Assembly: GCA_036924085.1 (NCBI GenBank)
Contig: JAVGWX010000007.1
Location: forward strand, 74,353,948-74,417,947
Reading direction: 5' to 3'
Length of the DNA stretch: 64,000 bases
Source: Ariolimax columbianus
Lineage: Eukaryota; Mollusca; Gastropoda; Stylommatophora; Arionidae
The notes beneath the pieces are model-generated. The model was given only the letters and a program-made list of their open reading frames with translations. It searched no databases and was not told the origin of the DNA. Positions 20,845 to 32,599 of the stretch are shown here, in pieces. The position numbers and the translations under genes were made by a program. How positions within the stretch are numbered: the first letter of the stretch is position 1; every line of letters starts with the position of its first letter.

Positions 20845-21385
20845 TTTTCCTATAGGAGAGGCAGCTAAACAGCTATCACATGAGGTGCCTGCGCAGAATC
20901 CTGGGCGTTTGGTGGCAATACAAAATCACCAACGCAGAGGTGTTGGAGAGAACAGGCACTGTCACAATCTTTTCCATGCTTAGTCATCGAAGGCTCCGCT
21001 GGCTGGGACACATTCGGAGGATGGATGATGGCAGAATACCAAAATATCTTCTCTATGGGGAATTATAGTTGGGGAAAAGGTCTCGGGGCCTGCCACTACT
21101 TCGGTACAAGGATGTATGCAAGCGGGATAGGAATGACGCAGGCATCGATTTGGAATCATGGGAACAGGACGCCATGGATTGTGTTACATGGAGGGGCATG
21201 ATTAAGCATAGGATACAGACAAAAGAGATACTGATTGCTGATAGTCTAAAGACCAGTTTGAGAAGACACGCCACACCATGCGGTGCCGCAAACGGTCCTA
21301 AGTTTTCTTGCACACACCGTGGAAGATGCTTCTCTGACCGGATTGGTCTTACGAGTCACATTCGTTACCGTCAAGGACTGTAGCT
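20845..21385 (+). mobile_element. RTE-like LINE C-terminus with CxxC zinc finger
   Basis: Codes for MRCLRRILGVWWQYKITNAE, LRWLGHIRRMDDGRIPKYLL and CKRDRNDAGIDLESWEQDA. It ends in a Cys/His finger CTHRGRCFSDRIGLTSHIR, the standard C-terminal finger of this LINE group. One stop splits it at 21066. It is the same clade as 22400-25137. Confidence 0.82.
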
Positions 21386-22254
21386 GTGTATACCTTTTCA
21401 AAGCACAATTACTATCGTCTGACAAGACAGAAAGAGCTAATGATGATGGTGATGATATTTCCTAAATACATTTTTTATAATGAATGTCCCGCCATCTTGA
21501 AATTGCTGGTTCATGTAGTCCTTGGGTATTAAAGAAATTGGCCTGCTCTGGACTGACAAGGAATTATATAACGTTATATACCAAACCCTCCATAGTTACC
21601 TGGCAGATTTCAGCGTTACTATTTGTTGCTCCTCTTTCAGTCCTCATTATTACACAGGGGACATAAATTACAAATTAATACAAAATTCCAGATATGAAAA
21701 AAAACCTGTATTTTTATAGCAATCCTAATTCAATCCTACAGAAGTTAGTTGTGACAATAAGTAGAGAAATATATAAATTACTGGAGTCAAACAGACAACA
21801 TTTTACTCAACGGAAGTATGCTTAGCTTACATTGGACAACGTAAAAAGTATATTAAAAATGGCACAAAATTGCGCGAGGTGCAAGAGAGAAACATCTCAC
21901 AGATCAGATCTACTGTTCCAAAGATCATTTGACATATAAAAATTGTTATGGTAATATAAATAACAGATAACACAGGGAGATGATGCTATACTGTTTAGCA
22001 GCATGGTAATAAGTGAAAGCTAGTGACATTTTTATATATATAACAAAATGGACCAGTAGTTATGCAGTGACATTATCACCTAACATCGTTGGCATAGCAT
22101 TTGATAATTTCAATACATATTTTTGTAATAAGAAACTTTTACATAATATTGCAGTCTAATTTGTAGAAGGAATTTCCCTCTACCAACCGTTTTCGTATTT
22201 TAACTTCTTAATACTCAAAAAGCGTGGGCCCACTTGATGCATGATACTTAAGTG
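21386..22254. other. Intron, no feature seen
   Basis: AT-rich. No motif or repeat family recognised. Confidence 0.4.
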
Positions 22255-22400
22255 TACTTAGTTGATGCTCTTCTACTTCGGGGTGTACAGGTTTGCCAGA
22301 GAGAACTTCTGTTCCATCAGCAGTCTTTCTTTTGGAATGGTTCAGTCCAGTCTTTGGTCCTTTGGAGACTGTCCTCCAGAACTTCTACATCAAACCCAGG
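22255..22400 (-). mobile_element. RTE/L2-like LINE terminal fragment
   Basis: On minus it reads as the short terminal block (…EDSLQRTKDWTEPFQK…) preceding the 3' end, matching the style of 16500-16640 and 27000-27110. Confidence 0.45.
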
Positions 22401-25137
22401 AGCCATCATCAGGATGGAAGGCAAGGGAAAAAGAAGTTAGACACCACAAAACTACAAAGCATGACGATCGCTGAAGGACTCCTAAGGGACCTAGATGGAA
22501 AACTAAAGAATCTGCAACATGGTCAGACCAATGTGGATGAAGACTGGGTCGTCATCAGAGACTCTGTATACTCCTTTGTATAATTCTCCGCCTCTGAACA
22601 CATTGGATTCACGACACGTAGACATCAAGACTGGTTTTATGAGAACGACACAGAAATCATGTTCCTTAGCATATCAAGAAAAAAAATGAGCTGTTTAGAG
22701 CTCATCAAAGGGACACATCGTAAAAAAGATGGCATTCACAACTATATGAAGAGTGGTCCAAGGAAAGCTCAGGGACATGAAAAACACGTGGTTTGGAAAC
22801 AAGGCAGATGAAATTAAACTTTATGCTGACAGAAACGACACAAAATGCTTCTATGATGCTTTAAAGACTGTTTATGGCCCTCAACCATCGTATGGAACTC
22901 CAATTCCGAATGCAGATGGCTCAGAACTGCTGACAGACAAACCGAGAATACTTGGACGCTGGACAGAACACTTCCACACGGTCCTCAACCAACTGTCCTC
23001 CGTCTGCGACGGGGCAATAGAACGCCTGCATCAGACACCCCTGAACAATGAGCAGGACGTTCCTCCAAATATCGAGGAGGTCAGAGCTGCAATCAACCAG
23101 CTATCAAATGGGAAGGCTGCAGGTGTGGACCTAATACCCACTGAGATCTACAAAGCAGGTAGTTGTGTCCTAACACAGAGACTAGCTGAGTTGTACAACA
23201 CAATATGGGCCACTGAGACTGTCCCACAACACAATATGGACCACTGAGACTGGCCCACAATACAATATGGACCACTGAGACTGTCCCACAACACAATATG
23301 GACCACTGAGACTGGCCCACAATACAATATGGACCACTGAGACTGTCCCACAACACAATATGGGCCACTGAGACTGTCCCACAACACAATATGGACCACT
23401 GAGACTGGCCCACAATACAATATGGACCACTGAGACTGTCCCACAACACAATATGGACCACTGAGACTGGCCCACAATACAATATGGACCACTGAGACTG
23501 TCCCACAACACAATATGGACCACTGAGACTGTCCCACAACACAATATGGACCACAGAGACTGTCCCACAAGAACTGAAGGATGCTACCATTGTCCACTTA
23601 TTCAAGCGAAAGGGAAACCGTCAATCCTGTGATAACCACAAAGGAATCTCCCTCCTATCGACTGCTGGCAAGATACTGGCACGAGTTCTCCTCAACAGAT
23701 TGATCACTCACCTAGGACATAGTTTTCTTCCAAAGAGTCAGTGTGGCTTCAGATCAGGTCACGGAACTGTGGAAATTATATTCGAGGCTCGGCAACTTCA
23801 GGAGAAATGCCAAGAGCAGCAATATGGGCTGTATATGACTTTCGTGGACCTGACCAAGGCATTCGATACCGTCAACACAGATGGACTTTGGAAGGTCATG
23901 GGGAAATTCGGCTGTCCAAGCATTTTTACCAAGATCGTCAAACAATTACATGAAGGTATGAATGCTCATGTACTTAGTGATGTGGAAACATCAAATGCCT
24001 TTCCTGTGTTAAATGGCGTCAAGCAGGGCTGTGTACTAGTCCCAACACTCTTCAGCATAATATTTGCTGCCATGCTCAGTGTTAGCTATCAGGGTTGTAA
24101 CCAAAATGGAGTGGAAATAAAACACAGGACTGACGGAAAATTCTTCAATCTCAGAGGACTGCAAGCACACAGCAAGGTAAAGTACACGACCATCTCAAAC
24201 TTGCTTTTTGCTGATTACTATACCCTCGCTGCCAGCACCAAAAGAGACATGCAGACACATGTGGACAAGTTCTCAGCAGCCTGCGACATGTTCAGTTTTA
24301 CAATTAATACCAAAAAAACTGAAGTAATGTTTCAGCCTACCCCAAGTGACACATATCGCGACACAGATATCAGAGTCAAGAACGAGCACCTTGAATCAGT
24401 AGACAGCTTCACATATCTTGATAGCAGTCTTTCCAGGGAAACTACTATTGACTATGATGTCAGTAACAGAATCAACAAGGCCAGTGCTGCCTTTAGCAGG
24501 CTGCGCAACAGTGTCTGGAATCGGTGGGGTCTTAGGCTTGATACAAAACTCAGTCTACCAAGCTGCAGTGCTCCCCACCCTTCTCTATGCCAGTGAGATA
24601 TGGACTGTGTACAGCAGGCATGCTAGGAAAATAAACCACTTCCATACAAGGTGCCTCCGTAGATTGTTCAAAATAAAGTGGCAGGATAGGGTACCAGATA
24701 CTGAGATCCTCATGAAGGCAAAAATGCAGAGAATCCACACGTTGTTGCAGAAAACCAAGATCAGGTGGGCTGGCCATGTCGTGTGCATGCCAGACAACCG
24801 CATTCCAAAACAACTAATTTATGGTGAACTGAAAGATGGCTTGCGCCAAGCCGGTGACCAAAAGAAGCGTTTCAAAGACTCCCTCAAAGTATCTCTGATA
24901 CGCTTCAGCATCGATGCAAATGCATGGGAATGTCTCGCACAGGACTGCAAGGGATGGTGTAGAACCACCATCAGAGTCATCTTCATTGCTGAGGAGTGCC
25001 GGACCTTCGAAGCACTGAAAAAACATAGTTTGCGTAAAGACAAAACAACTGACATTCACATGTCCAATTCTGAGATTAAATACTACGTATGGGGAAGGAT
25101 TTTCCGTGCCAGAATTGGACTATACAGCCACCTCTGA
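22400..25137 (+). mobile_element. RTE-like LINE, RT and C-terminus, with internal 31-bp array
   Basis: Long LINE body. Pre-RT region has DEDWVVIRDSVYSF, ADEIKLYADRNDTKCFYDAL and SNGKAAGVDLIPTEIYKAGS. RT has GISLLSTAGKILARVLLNRL, QCGFRSGHGTVE, motif A FVDLTKAFDTV, motif B NGVKQGCVLVPTLFS, and motif C as LLFADYYTLAAS (the second Asp of FADD is Tyr). A frameshift near 24545 leads into LLYASEIWTVYSRHARKINH, IRWAGHVVCMPDNRIPKQLI and FRARIGLYSHL. The 31-bp array at 23195-23570 breaks the frame inside 'AELYNTIWATETVPQ'. The missing catalytic Asp, the frameshift and the array show it is dead. Confidence 0.9.
23195..23570 (+). repeat. 31-bp minisatellite inside a LINE RT ORF, dimeric
   Basis: About 12 copies of 31 bp ('aacacaatatggaccactga' plus 'gactgtcccac'). 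Two variants tend to alternate (tgtcccacaacac and tggcccacaatac), giving a 62-bp dimer order. The first copy is the normal RT sequence encoding YNTIWATETVPQ, and sequence after the array resumes at ELKDATIVHL. 31 is not divisible by 3, so each added copy shifts the frame. Confidence 0.93.
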
Positions 25138-25239
25138 ACTCACTGGTGAGGTAAAGCACAACATGTCTGACTGCTGTTGTTTTCATCGCTTGCGATGTAC
25201 AGCTATTATAATGTTGTCCTCCCAGCAAACCCCTGATCA

Positions 25240-26060
25240 TCCTGGAGGTCTGTATCTTTGATTCTTGGCTTCCTATATCTGTCATGGAAGCCAGTTCTCA
25301 CCCATTCTGCAGACACAGCTGAGCCATCTCAATTTAGACTGTTCCACCCAAGTCTGCAGGGGTTGGATTTCAAGATAGTGATGTATTGTCTGGTTGTGGT
25401 TCTTGTCCCTTTCTGTCATTTGGACCATCTTTCTTAAATACCTAATTTTTGTGGTTTTAAGCTAGTTTCTCTGGGCTGTGGTTATTGCCCAAGTCTCACA
25501 TCCGTAAATTAGGGCTGGTATATAGATCAAGTAGTATATGGTCATCTTTGTTTTCTTGTCAATTTTGTTTTTGCTGAGTAAACCTTGGTTTATTGCATGT
25601 ACAAGTCTCAGTTGGGTCTTTTCTGGCAGTCAATTCTTCTTTAATATCTCCTTTCCAGTCTATTACATTTCTAAGGTTGATCTAAGGTTGATCTGAGGTT
25701 GATCTAAAGTTGATCAGAGGTTGATCTAAGGTTGATCTAAGGTTGATCTAAGGTTGATCTAAGGTTGATCTGAGGTTGATCTAAAGTTGATCAGAGGTTG
25801 ATCTAAGGTTGATCTAAGGTTGATTTAAGGTTGATCTGAGGTTGATCTAAGGTTGATCTGATTCAGAGTTTGGTCTCTGAGCATAATCTGCTGTTCACCA
25901 TAGCTTTAGTATTGGAGCTGCTAATGGTCATCCCTTCCTTTTCCAGCTCTTTCTTCCAGATGTGTATGTATGTTGGACTGAAGCAATCAGGGCTACATTG
26001 TTAGCAAACGCCAGCTCTGGTATGTAAACTGGCCTCATCTACCCCAATGAGTATTTTTTT
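25240..26060 (-). mobile_element. RTE/L2-like LINE, RT end to C-terminus
   Basis: On minus, near 26030-25900: text like VYIPELAFANNVALIA (FADD changed to FANN) and EGMTISSSNTKAMV. Then the 11-bp array, then near 25400-25300 LRKMVQMTERDK and SKLRWLSCVCRMGENWLP. It is the same family and orientation as 16500-17480. Confidence 0.65.
25670..25862 (+). repeat. 11-bp tandem repeat (aggttgatcta)n
   Basis: About 17 copies of an 11-bp unit with ctaa/ctga/cagagg variants. It lies inside the minus-strand LINE, between RT motif C and the C-terminal block. Confidence 0.93.
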
Positions 26061-26149
26061 GTCTTCTCCTTACAGGCTTTGATGGAGATCATTCATGAGA
26101 ACTATGAAAAGATAGGGTGACAGAGTATAAGCTATTTTACACCCCTAAT

Positions 26150-26640
26150 GGTCTTGAATTCTGCTGACTTGTAATTTAAGTGGAGCAATCTCAACTTCAA
26201 TGGCTTGGCTATGTCTGCAGAATGACAGAAAATCAGCTACCACTGCACTGGAAGAAAAGTGTAAAGGATCCAGACCCTGAGGACAACCCAGAGTCCGCTT
26301 GGATAACATAAGACAGTCTATATAAGACTGTCCGTGAACTAGACGGAAACCAGGCCAAGAGGAAGACAGTGGATAGAATGGTCTGGCACTCTTTCTGGCA
26401 AAAAACCACCTACTTGAAAGTTTGGAAAGAAGAGTTGGAGAGGAGAGGAATGTCTTTCGACAGCTTGAAAACAAAAACTGTGGTGGTTGTCAGAAAGGAA
26501 AAGAAACAGCAGGTAATTTTGGGAAATTAGGCACTGGTACTGACAGCCATATAATAATATCTTGGAGCAGTAAAAGACCATAAGAGAAGCATCAAAGAAA
26601 ATTTAGCCAAGCCACAAGAAAGGCAGCAACTGGTAGACTT
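26150..26640 (+). mobile_element. RTE/L2-like LINE 3' fragment
   Basis: Plus-strand counterpart of 16500-16740: 'caacttcaatggcttggcta' and 'gaaaatcagctaccactgca' are close to the reverse complement of that copy. It ends with a terminal block and frame breaks. Confidence 0.65.
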
Positions 26641-26649
26641 TTCCATGCA

Positions 26650-27115
26650 TTAAGCAGGATTTCTCAGTAAAAGAGAAATAAGCAAGAAAACAAAGATGGA
26701 TGTATACTGGTCCACATATGTACCTGTCCTAACATATGACTGTGAGTCATGGGCAATGATCCTGACCAACCATGACCAAAAAAATCCATCTTCAATTCTC
26801 AGAAATGAGGTATCTAAGAAAGGTGGTCCAAGTAGTAAGATGGGACAAGATCCGAATGGAACAGTCTCAACTGCCGAAGTTTGATTATGTCTGAAAAATG
26901 AGTGAGGAATAAATACCATGGCAATCATGGAACACCAAGATCCAGAGATCCAGATCCCCAGGTCATCCTAAAATACAACAGGACGACAACAGTCGACAGT
27001 CCCTGAGAGACAAAGGACTGGACTGCAACCAGGTCATACAAAAGACTGCAAACAGAACAGTCTGGTAATCCCTCTGGCAAACCTCTACATCTCAGGTTGG
27101 GAGAGGAGGGACTAA
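26650..27115 (+). mobile_element. RTE/L2-like LINE 3' end
   Basis: Codes for MDVYWSTYVPVLTYDCESWA, then RNEVSKKGG, then after frame changes 'KDWTATRSYKRLQTEQSGNP' and a terminal 'SGKPLHLRLGEEG'. This is the usual run from 'LTYGCESW' to the C-terminus in this family. The fragment is 5'-truncated. Confidence 0.65.
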
Positions 27116-27322
27116 GTAAGTAAGTTAAATTAAGTAAATGTTGGACATATTCCAGCTCATGTTTGTACCAGCACATGCACGCATGCATGCACTTACAAAC
27201 ACATAAATATACACACATACACACCAAACTTTCCTAACTGGTAAAAAATGAATGCACTTAGACTGTATTCAAGAATCATTTACAATACAGAAAATGTCTA
27301 AACAAGGAGTTATTTTTTTCAG

Positions 27323-27446
27323 GAAAAATGTGAAAAGAATGATCAGGCGTGGAGCAAAATCAGACGAGCAGATGGAAGAGCAGCTTGCATTCCGAACTGA
27401 GGTTAAAGCTTTAGATGATCAGTTGACGGAAAGGAATGATGATCTT
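27323..27446 (+). CDS. vWA-domain protein, exon 9 visible
   Basis: 124-bp exon from ttatttttttcag (ends 27322) to gatctt|gtaagt. Its first base completes Leu with the phase-2 exon at 19729-19820. The product KNVKRMIRRGAKSDEQMEEQ then LAFRTEVKALDDQLTERNDDL is a charged, probably coiled-coil or helical stretch. It ends in phase 0. Confidence 0.8.
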
Positions 27447-27639
27447 GTAAGTGTGATAACTACTTTCTGTAGTCTAGTATTTTAACAATTATTATTGGTT
27501 AGATCCCTCACTCTTCTCCCAATGATACCCATGCACCCTCTAGGAGCACCCTCAGATTCACCACATCTCTAAACTGAATTCCAGTGCACTGGCAGACAGA
27601 AATCTTATCAAGGGATCTGGACTGCTAGTTCAAGGATGA

Positions 27640-28010
27640 ACATTTCAGCAAGATTACTTCTTTGACCTTCACACCTTGGGGGTCATCAACCAGCCCTCAC
27701 AAAGCAGACTGGTCCTGTGAGGCCATCAACCAACCCTCTCTCCAAGAACACTGGTCCTGTGAGGCCATCAAGTGACCCTCTCTCCAAGAAGACTGGTCCT
27801 GTGAGACCATCAACCAACCATCTCTCCAAGCAGACTGGTCCTGTGAGGCCATCAACCAACCCTCTCTCCAAGAACACTGGTCCTGTGAGGCCATCAACCA
27901 ACCATCTCCAAGCATACTGGTCATGTGCTATTTTCTCCAGTTCTTTCCAGATTCTGCCTCCTCTATGTATCAGCCTCGAGATCTATTCTTCGTGTGTTCT
28001 ATGGCTTTCC
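27640..28010 (+). mobile_element. rep-G copy carrying a 42-bp array
   Basis: Flanks of the array match 59600-59800: 'gtcatcaaccagccctcac' against 'gtcatcaacaagcccacac', 'gtgctattttctccagttct', 'ttctttccag', and 'aagtggtct' at the end. A non-coding interspersed repeat of unknown class, possibly a LINE end. Confidence 0.65.
27690..27920 (+). repeat. 42-bp minisatellite in rep-G
   Basis: About 5.5 copies of 42 bp ('actggtcctgtgaggccatc' plus 'aaccaaccctctctccaaga'). The related rep-G copy at 59640-59680 has only one such unit, so the array grew at this locus. Long frames on both strands (TGPVRPSTNPLSKN) are by-products. Confidence 0.92.
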
Positions 28011-28299
28011 TTTGTCTTTTTGTAAAAGTGGTCTCCATGACAGAGATTGAAAGAAAAGTGTAGATCATATCCTATAAATCTTGAGTCAGTGCGGTTTCTG
28101 AGCCGGTCGTGGGATGGCAGCATGATGTTTGCAGCTTGCCAAATCCAGGAGAAATATCCAGGAACAGCATCACAAACAGTTAACACAGTTTATCTTGATT
28201 AAATCACCTCCACCACAGAGCTTAACAATGACAGCCACCAAAAGAAAGAAATATGTTTTCAAGATCAGTCAGTCAAAACCTTTTGTTTTCTTCTGGATC

Positions 28300-28640
28300 A
28301 ATTAACAAATACATGCCGTCATTATATCCTGTGCCACCCATTCACACTGCCTCCACATCTTCCTTATCCTTATATCTCTGTTTGAAGCTCTTCTCTTATG
28401 GTACATTTTGATCTGCCTTCATTTATTTTACCCTGGAAAATCTAGAACAGAAACCGTATTGGAATGCTAACTATTGATTTTCTTTATTTGTGTTCAAACC
28501 ATCACCATCATTTTCTGCTCATCTTACATTCTACTGTTGTTTATCTGGTTCTTTTCAAAAGTTTTAGTAATCTTATACCATTTTAACTCTTCTCTCCATG
28601 AAAGTTTACTTTTTTTGTGTGCTTACATAATCAATCTTTT
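28300..28640 (-). mobile_element. LINE 3' fragment, decayed
   Basis: Resembles 7870-8100 in order and orientation ('ttttgccctg', 'ctagaacagaaac.gt.ttg', 'tctactg.tgtttatctggtt', 'ctttt.aaaagtt'). Probably the same RTE/L2-like family. Confidence 0.5.
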
Positions 28641-28831
28641 CTTTGTTTATTAGGATAGCCACTTCAATTGGCCTTCTTGCACAAGGTTGTGTCAAAGCAT
28701 ATAAGTTCATCTACAATAATTTTTAATTTTTTTTACAAAATGTTTTGTAAGCCATTGAGAAAAACATTAAGATTACCCTACTTATGTGTATGTTCTTGTG
28801 CGATATAACTACATGTTTAATCGTGTTTCAG

Positions 28832-28984
28832 AGATTAAGCCATATCGATGACTCGCTTTACAACTGCATACAGCAAGCACACAGTACACATTTATCAAAG
28901 CATGCTGCAATGCGAGGAAGAAGCGATGAGATTAATGACAGAAAGATGGAACCAAAGGCAAGAAAAGCCTACTATGCTTACAAG
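28832..28984 (+). CDS. vWA-domain protein, exon 10 visible
   Basis: 153-bp phase-0/phase-0 exon, acceptor tcgtgtttcag (ends 28831), donor tacaag|gttaag. The product RLSHIDDSLYNCIQQAHSTH, LSKHAAMRGRSDEI, KARKAYYAYK is hydrophilic and helix-rich, without membrane segments. It follows the previous exon in frame. Confidence 0.78.
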
Positions 28985-30060
28985 GTTAAGTTCTAATAAC
29001 TATGAGCTCTCGCTGCAGATATGTTGATGATTTTAATTAAAAGACTTGAAACTGTTACAGTAATTATTATAATTATTAGGGCTTGACAAAAGTGCTTGTC
29101 TGTTACGAGCAAAAATTGTTGCTTGATGAGTAAAAAATATATCTTTTGAATCATTAATTACATTTTAAATCGTCACTTCATAACGACTCTGGCACGATTA
29201 TTAATGATATTATGGTTCGAAAAGATTGTACATAAGCTAGTTTATGATAGTGAATCTAAATGGACCTCCACTACTACAATTTAAACTTACTAAAACCACA
29301 GATAAATAGTACTATAGTGCTAAAGTTATCAAGCATGTTCAAGGACACATGCATGCCTCTGACAGTAGTGCCTTTTCTCTTAAGAAGAAAAAGGCTAATA
29401 CTGTGTAAGTAATACAATATATGTTGGTTTGTACTCATTGTTATGTAGAAATAAAGGTAAATTAGTACCTGGTTTAAATTTGTGAACATAAATTGCATGA
29501 CTCTATTGCATCCTATAATGATGGCTGGTGAAATTTTTGACTGACTGGTAAGCTACCTTAAAATTTGTCAAGCTCTGGTAATTATAATTCCTATTGATAA
29601 GCTAAAAACTTCTTACAATCTCAGAAAACTATCTCACACTCAATGGACTTTTGGCCTGTGTGAATAATGGAGCATGCAAAGTCATGGCAGGGAGTCTTCT
29701 ACCTTATAGAAGTTAGACCACATTGCTAGTCCTCCAGAGGGCATGCCATCAGTGAAAAGGTGTACCTGTTCTCATCTGTCTCACACACTGAGGGCTACCG
29801 GAAACAGCACATTCACAATTCCATTTATCAGGATGATGTATATTGGAAGATGTGAAACTCCTACAATGCACATGAGAACATTTCAGAGTGAAATGTTGTT
29901 TTACATAGAGATACATCTAATAAATCACAAAAACTAGCAAAGTGGAATTTCAGTGCTTTGAATAATGAGTTGAAGAAAGGAGTTAATTTCCAAAATTCAG
30001 TGAATGATGCTTTATGGCAAAAGCATATCACTGAAAACATCAATATAAATAACAGAATGT
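28985..30060. other. Intron, no clear feature
   Basis: AT-rich. 'tagatgtgaaactcctacaatg' near 29848 recurs near 32222, both beside LINE sequence, hinting at an undefined interspersed repeat. No gene seen. Confidence 0.4.
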
Positions 30061-31670
30061 AAAAGAGGCTGCAAAAGTGGCAGCAGAGATAACATTGGGT
30101 AAGAAGAAAGCAGAAAACAAGAAATGTGAAATAACTGAAATGCTAAGAAAAATAGAGTAAAGACGCATATATAAGAACAGTAATACAAAGCATAGCATTG
30201 CTAAGTGTAAGAGTATATCAAGAATGAATTAGATTGATAATGTAAGGTGACACAAGACAAATGGTGGATACACCGATGCGAGGAAATTGAAGAACTTGAG
30301 AGAACAGGGAAATTCAAACAAGTACTTAAGAGAGTAAATAAAATCCTTTAGTACAAATAAGGGCATACAATCATGGATGATTAATGATAAGATTGGGAAA
30401 CCAATAACAGATCCAGAAAGCAAAATTGAAAGATGGAGAGAATATATTAAGGAACTGTATGAGGATGGGGGCCTGTATCAAGATTAAATGATATGCCTTT
30501 GATAGAAGACAATTACCTGTAACCAAAAAAGAATTTAATAAGATATTTGACTCAATACCCCAAAACAGAGTACCAAGGATAGATGAGCTACCTATCACGC
30601 TACTCAAAACACCAGAAGAAACTTTACACAATTTAATATTTAAGCATGTTAATATTTACCACGATGGCCAAAATATCACACAACTTCCACAATAATTCCT
30701 TTGCAAAATCAATTTGAAAAAAATAACACATGCAGCTAAGACTCTATTGAAGCTAATAAAGAAGAGAATGGACAGATAGAGGAGGTGCTAAAAAATAACC
30801 AGTTTGGATTTTATAAGGCCAGAGGTACATGGGATACCATCGGATCATTGCAGCTTTTTGCAGAAAGAATGATCTATCAAAGATGACTACCATTTACTGT
30901 ATTAGCTACAAAAAAACCTTTGATCGAGTCCCCTGTAGAAAACTATTTTAGATGTTGCAGAAAATAGGTATTGACAGACCACTCATTAGGTTAATCCAGG
31001 ACCTGTATGAAAATCAAGATACAATTATTTCAATCAAAGAAGGACTAACAGATCCAATTTAAATAAGTCTGGGGTTACGACAAGGTTGCTTGCTTTCACT
31101 GAGTCTCTATAAAGTATTTTCTGAAATGATTAAAGAAAATATTGTTTCGATTTGTAATAGGGGTGTCAAAGTCAATGATATAAACGTTAATGCCATCAAA
31201 TGACCAAGCCATAGTATTAGGATCAGTAGCAACGTTGCAAATGCTGCTTGGAAAAATTAACAGCACAGCCAAAGAGTTTAGCATGAAAATAAATACATTG
31301 AAGATAAAGACTATGGTAATAGCCAAGCAACGTAGACAAATTAATATAATCATCAACTGAGAAATAATCATTTTAAATGGGGTGCTACCGTGGAATGAAA
31401 AGTGTGAGTTGGACAGAAAGAAGATCCAATGATAATGTTCTCACCGAGGTAGATGCACTAAGACAAATGTTGAAAATGATACAAAAACAAAGATTGAGTT
31501 GGCTGGGACTCAATATACAACATGAAAGTCTTCTACTAAAGATACTAAATGGCAAGATTCAGAGGAAAAGAAGAAGGGACGACCAAGACTGACCTTTACA
31601 TCTCAGGCATTTAGAGATGTTGAAGTACGAACCTATGCTGGAATGAAGAAAGCTGCAGAGGATAGGGTCC
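30060..31670 (+). mobile_element. LINE RT relic, left part
   Basis: Multiply frameshifted LINE: 'KIERWREYIKELYEDGG', 'NNQFGFYKARGTWDTIGSLQ', a motif-A remnant 'IESPVENYF', then INSTAKEFSMKINTLKIKTM and 'KGRPRLTF'. It ends at 'AAEDRV', where SINE-A interrupts it, and resumes at 32044. Confidence 0.65.
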
Positions 31671-32032
31671 TTCTTCTTCTTCTTCTTCGTTCGTTCTCAA
31701 TCTTCCACTACCAAACCATGAAAGGGCTTAAGTAGCGGAATGTAGTCCAGAGAACGGAATGCGTTGTGTTGTAGTTTACAGCTTGGCTGCGATATTTGCA
31801 CCTTTCGGTCCAACACATCCGACTTCAGCAATCATTTATTGAGTACCGGGTTAGCATTCCCTCTTCGATCCCTACTCCTTAGCCAGTCTGCCCTGCTGCA
31901 GCCTGTTATCCAGGATCACCGCGTGGAGGTGTAGAAGGGTCTTGGCAGCTATGGTTCGCTGGCCCTGACGCTAGCAGTCAGCTATAGGTCGCTGACCACT
32001 GCAGCTCATGCACTGCTCAGCATCTTGATTCC
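31671..32032 (-). mobile_element. SINE-A, full length with 11-bp TSD
   Basis: 362 bp, minus orientation. The (GAA)n tail appears as (TTC)n at 31671-31688 and the 5' head ends at 32032. A perfect 11-bp duplication 'ggatagggtcc' lies at 31660-31670 and 32033-32043. This defines both ends of the family: 5' head 'aatcaagatgctgagcagtg', 3' end 'gagaacgaacgaagaag'. No coding capacity and no clear tRNA boxes. Confidence 0.92.
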
Positions 32033-32043
32033 GGATAGGGTCC

Positions 32044-32190
32044 AATGGAGAGACATGCTCAGACAACTTTACAACCAGTCTTAAGACTGAACAAACCAGA
32101 GGATATGGTCAAATATTGAGACATACTCAGACAACCTCATAACCAGTCTCTGGATTAATCAATCAGATGATGATGATGAAGAATTGATTT
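32044..32190 (+). mobile_element. LINE RT relic, right part
   Basis: Resumes the LINE broken at 31670 as QWRDMLRQLYNQS, giving AEDRV-QWRDMLRQL across the SINE. Ends in a short (GAT)n tail near 32165-32180. Confidence 0.7.
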
Positions 32191-32594
32191 ATTCTAATAG
32201 TTAATCCATGAATTTTTGTAAGATGTGAAGCTCCTACAATGAATATGAGGACATTTAAAAATGAAATGTTGTTTTAAATATAGATAAAGTTGAGTATTTC
32301 TTTATTTTCCTTGTCTCTCCATCTGAAGCATAGGTCTGCTACAGCAACTAACCACTTCCCAGGAAATCTGTCTCTGAACATTTGCAGTGTCAGTTTCTTA
32401 AGCAATCGTTTTACATGATGTTACTGCTAACTTCATGCACAACTCTCTTTATCTGATTTTTATGACATGATTGTAAGGTTAAAAGGAGCTATACGTTTCT
32501 CTTTTATACACTATATACAACCAATGTGAAATGTTACAATGGTGCGGGGATTATCTAAGTTCTTACACCATTTACAACAATAGTGGAAAGTTAG
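32191..32594. other. Intron, no feature seen
   Basis: AT-rich sequence with no recognised element. Confidence 0.35.
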
Positions 32595-32599
32595 ATAAC

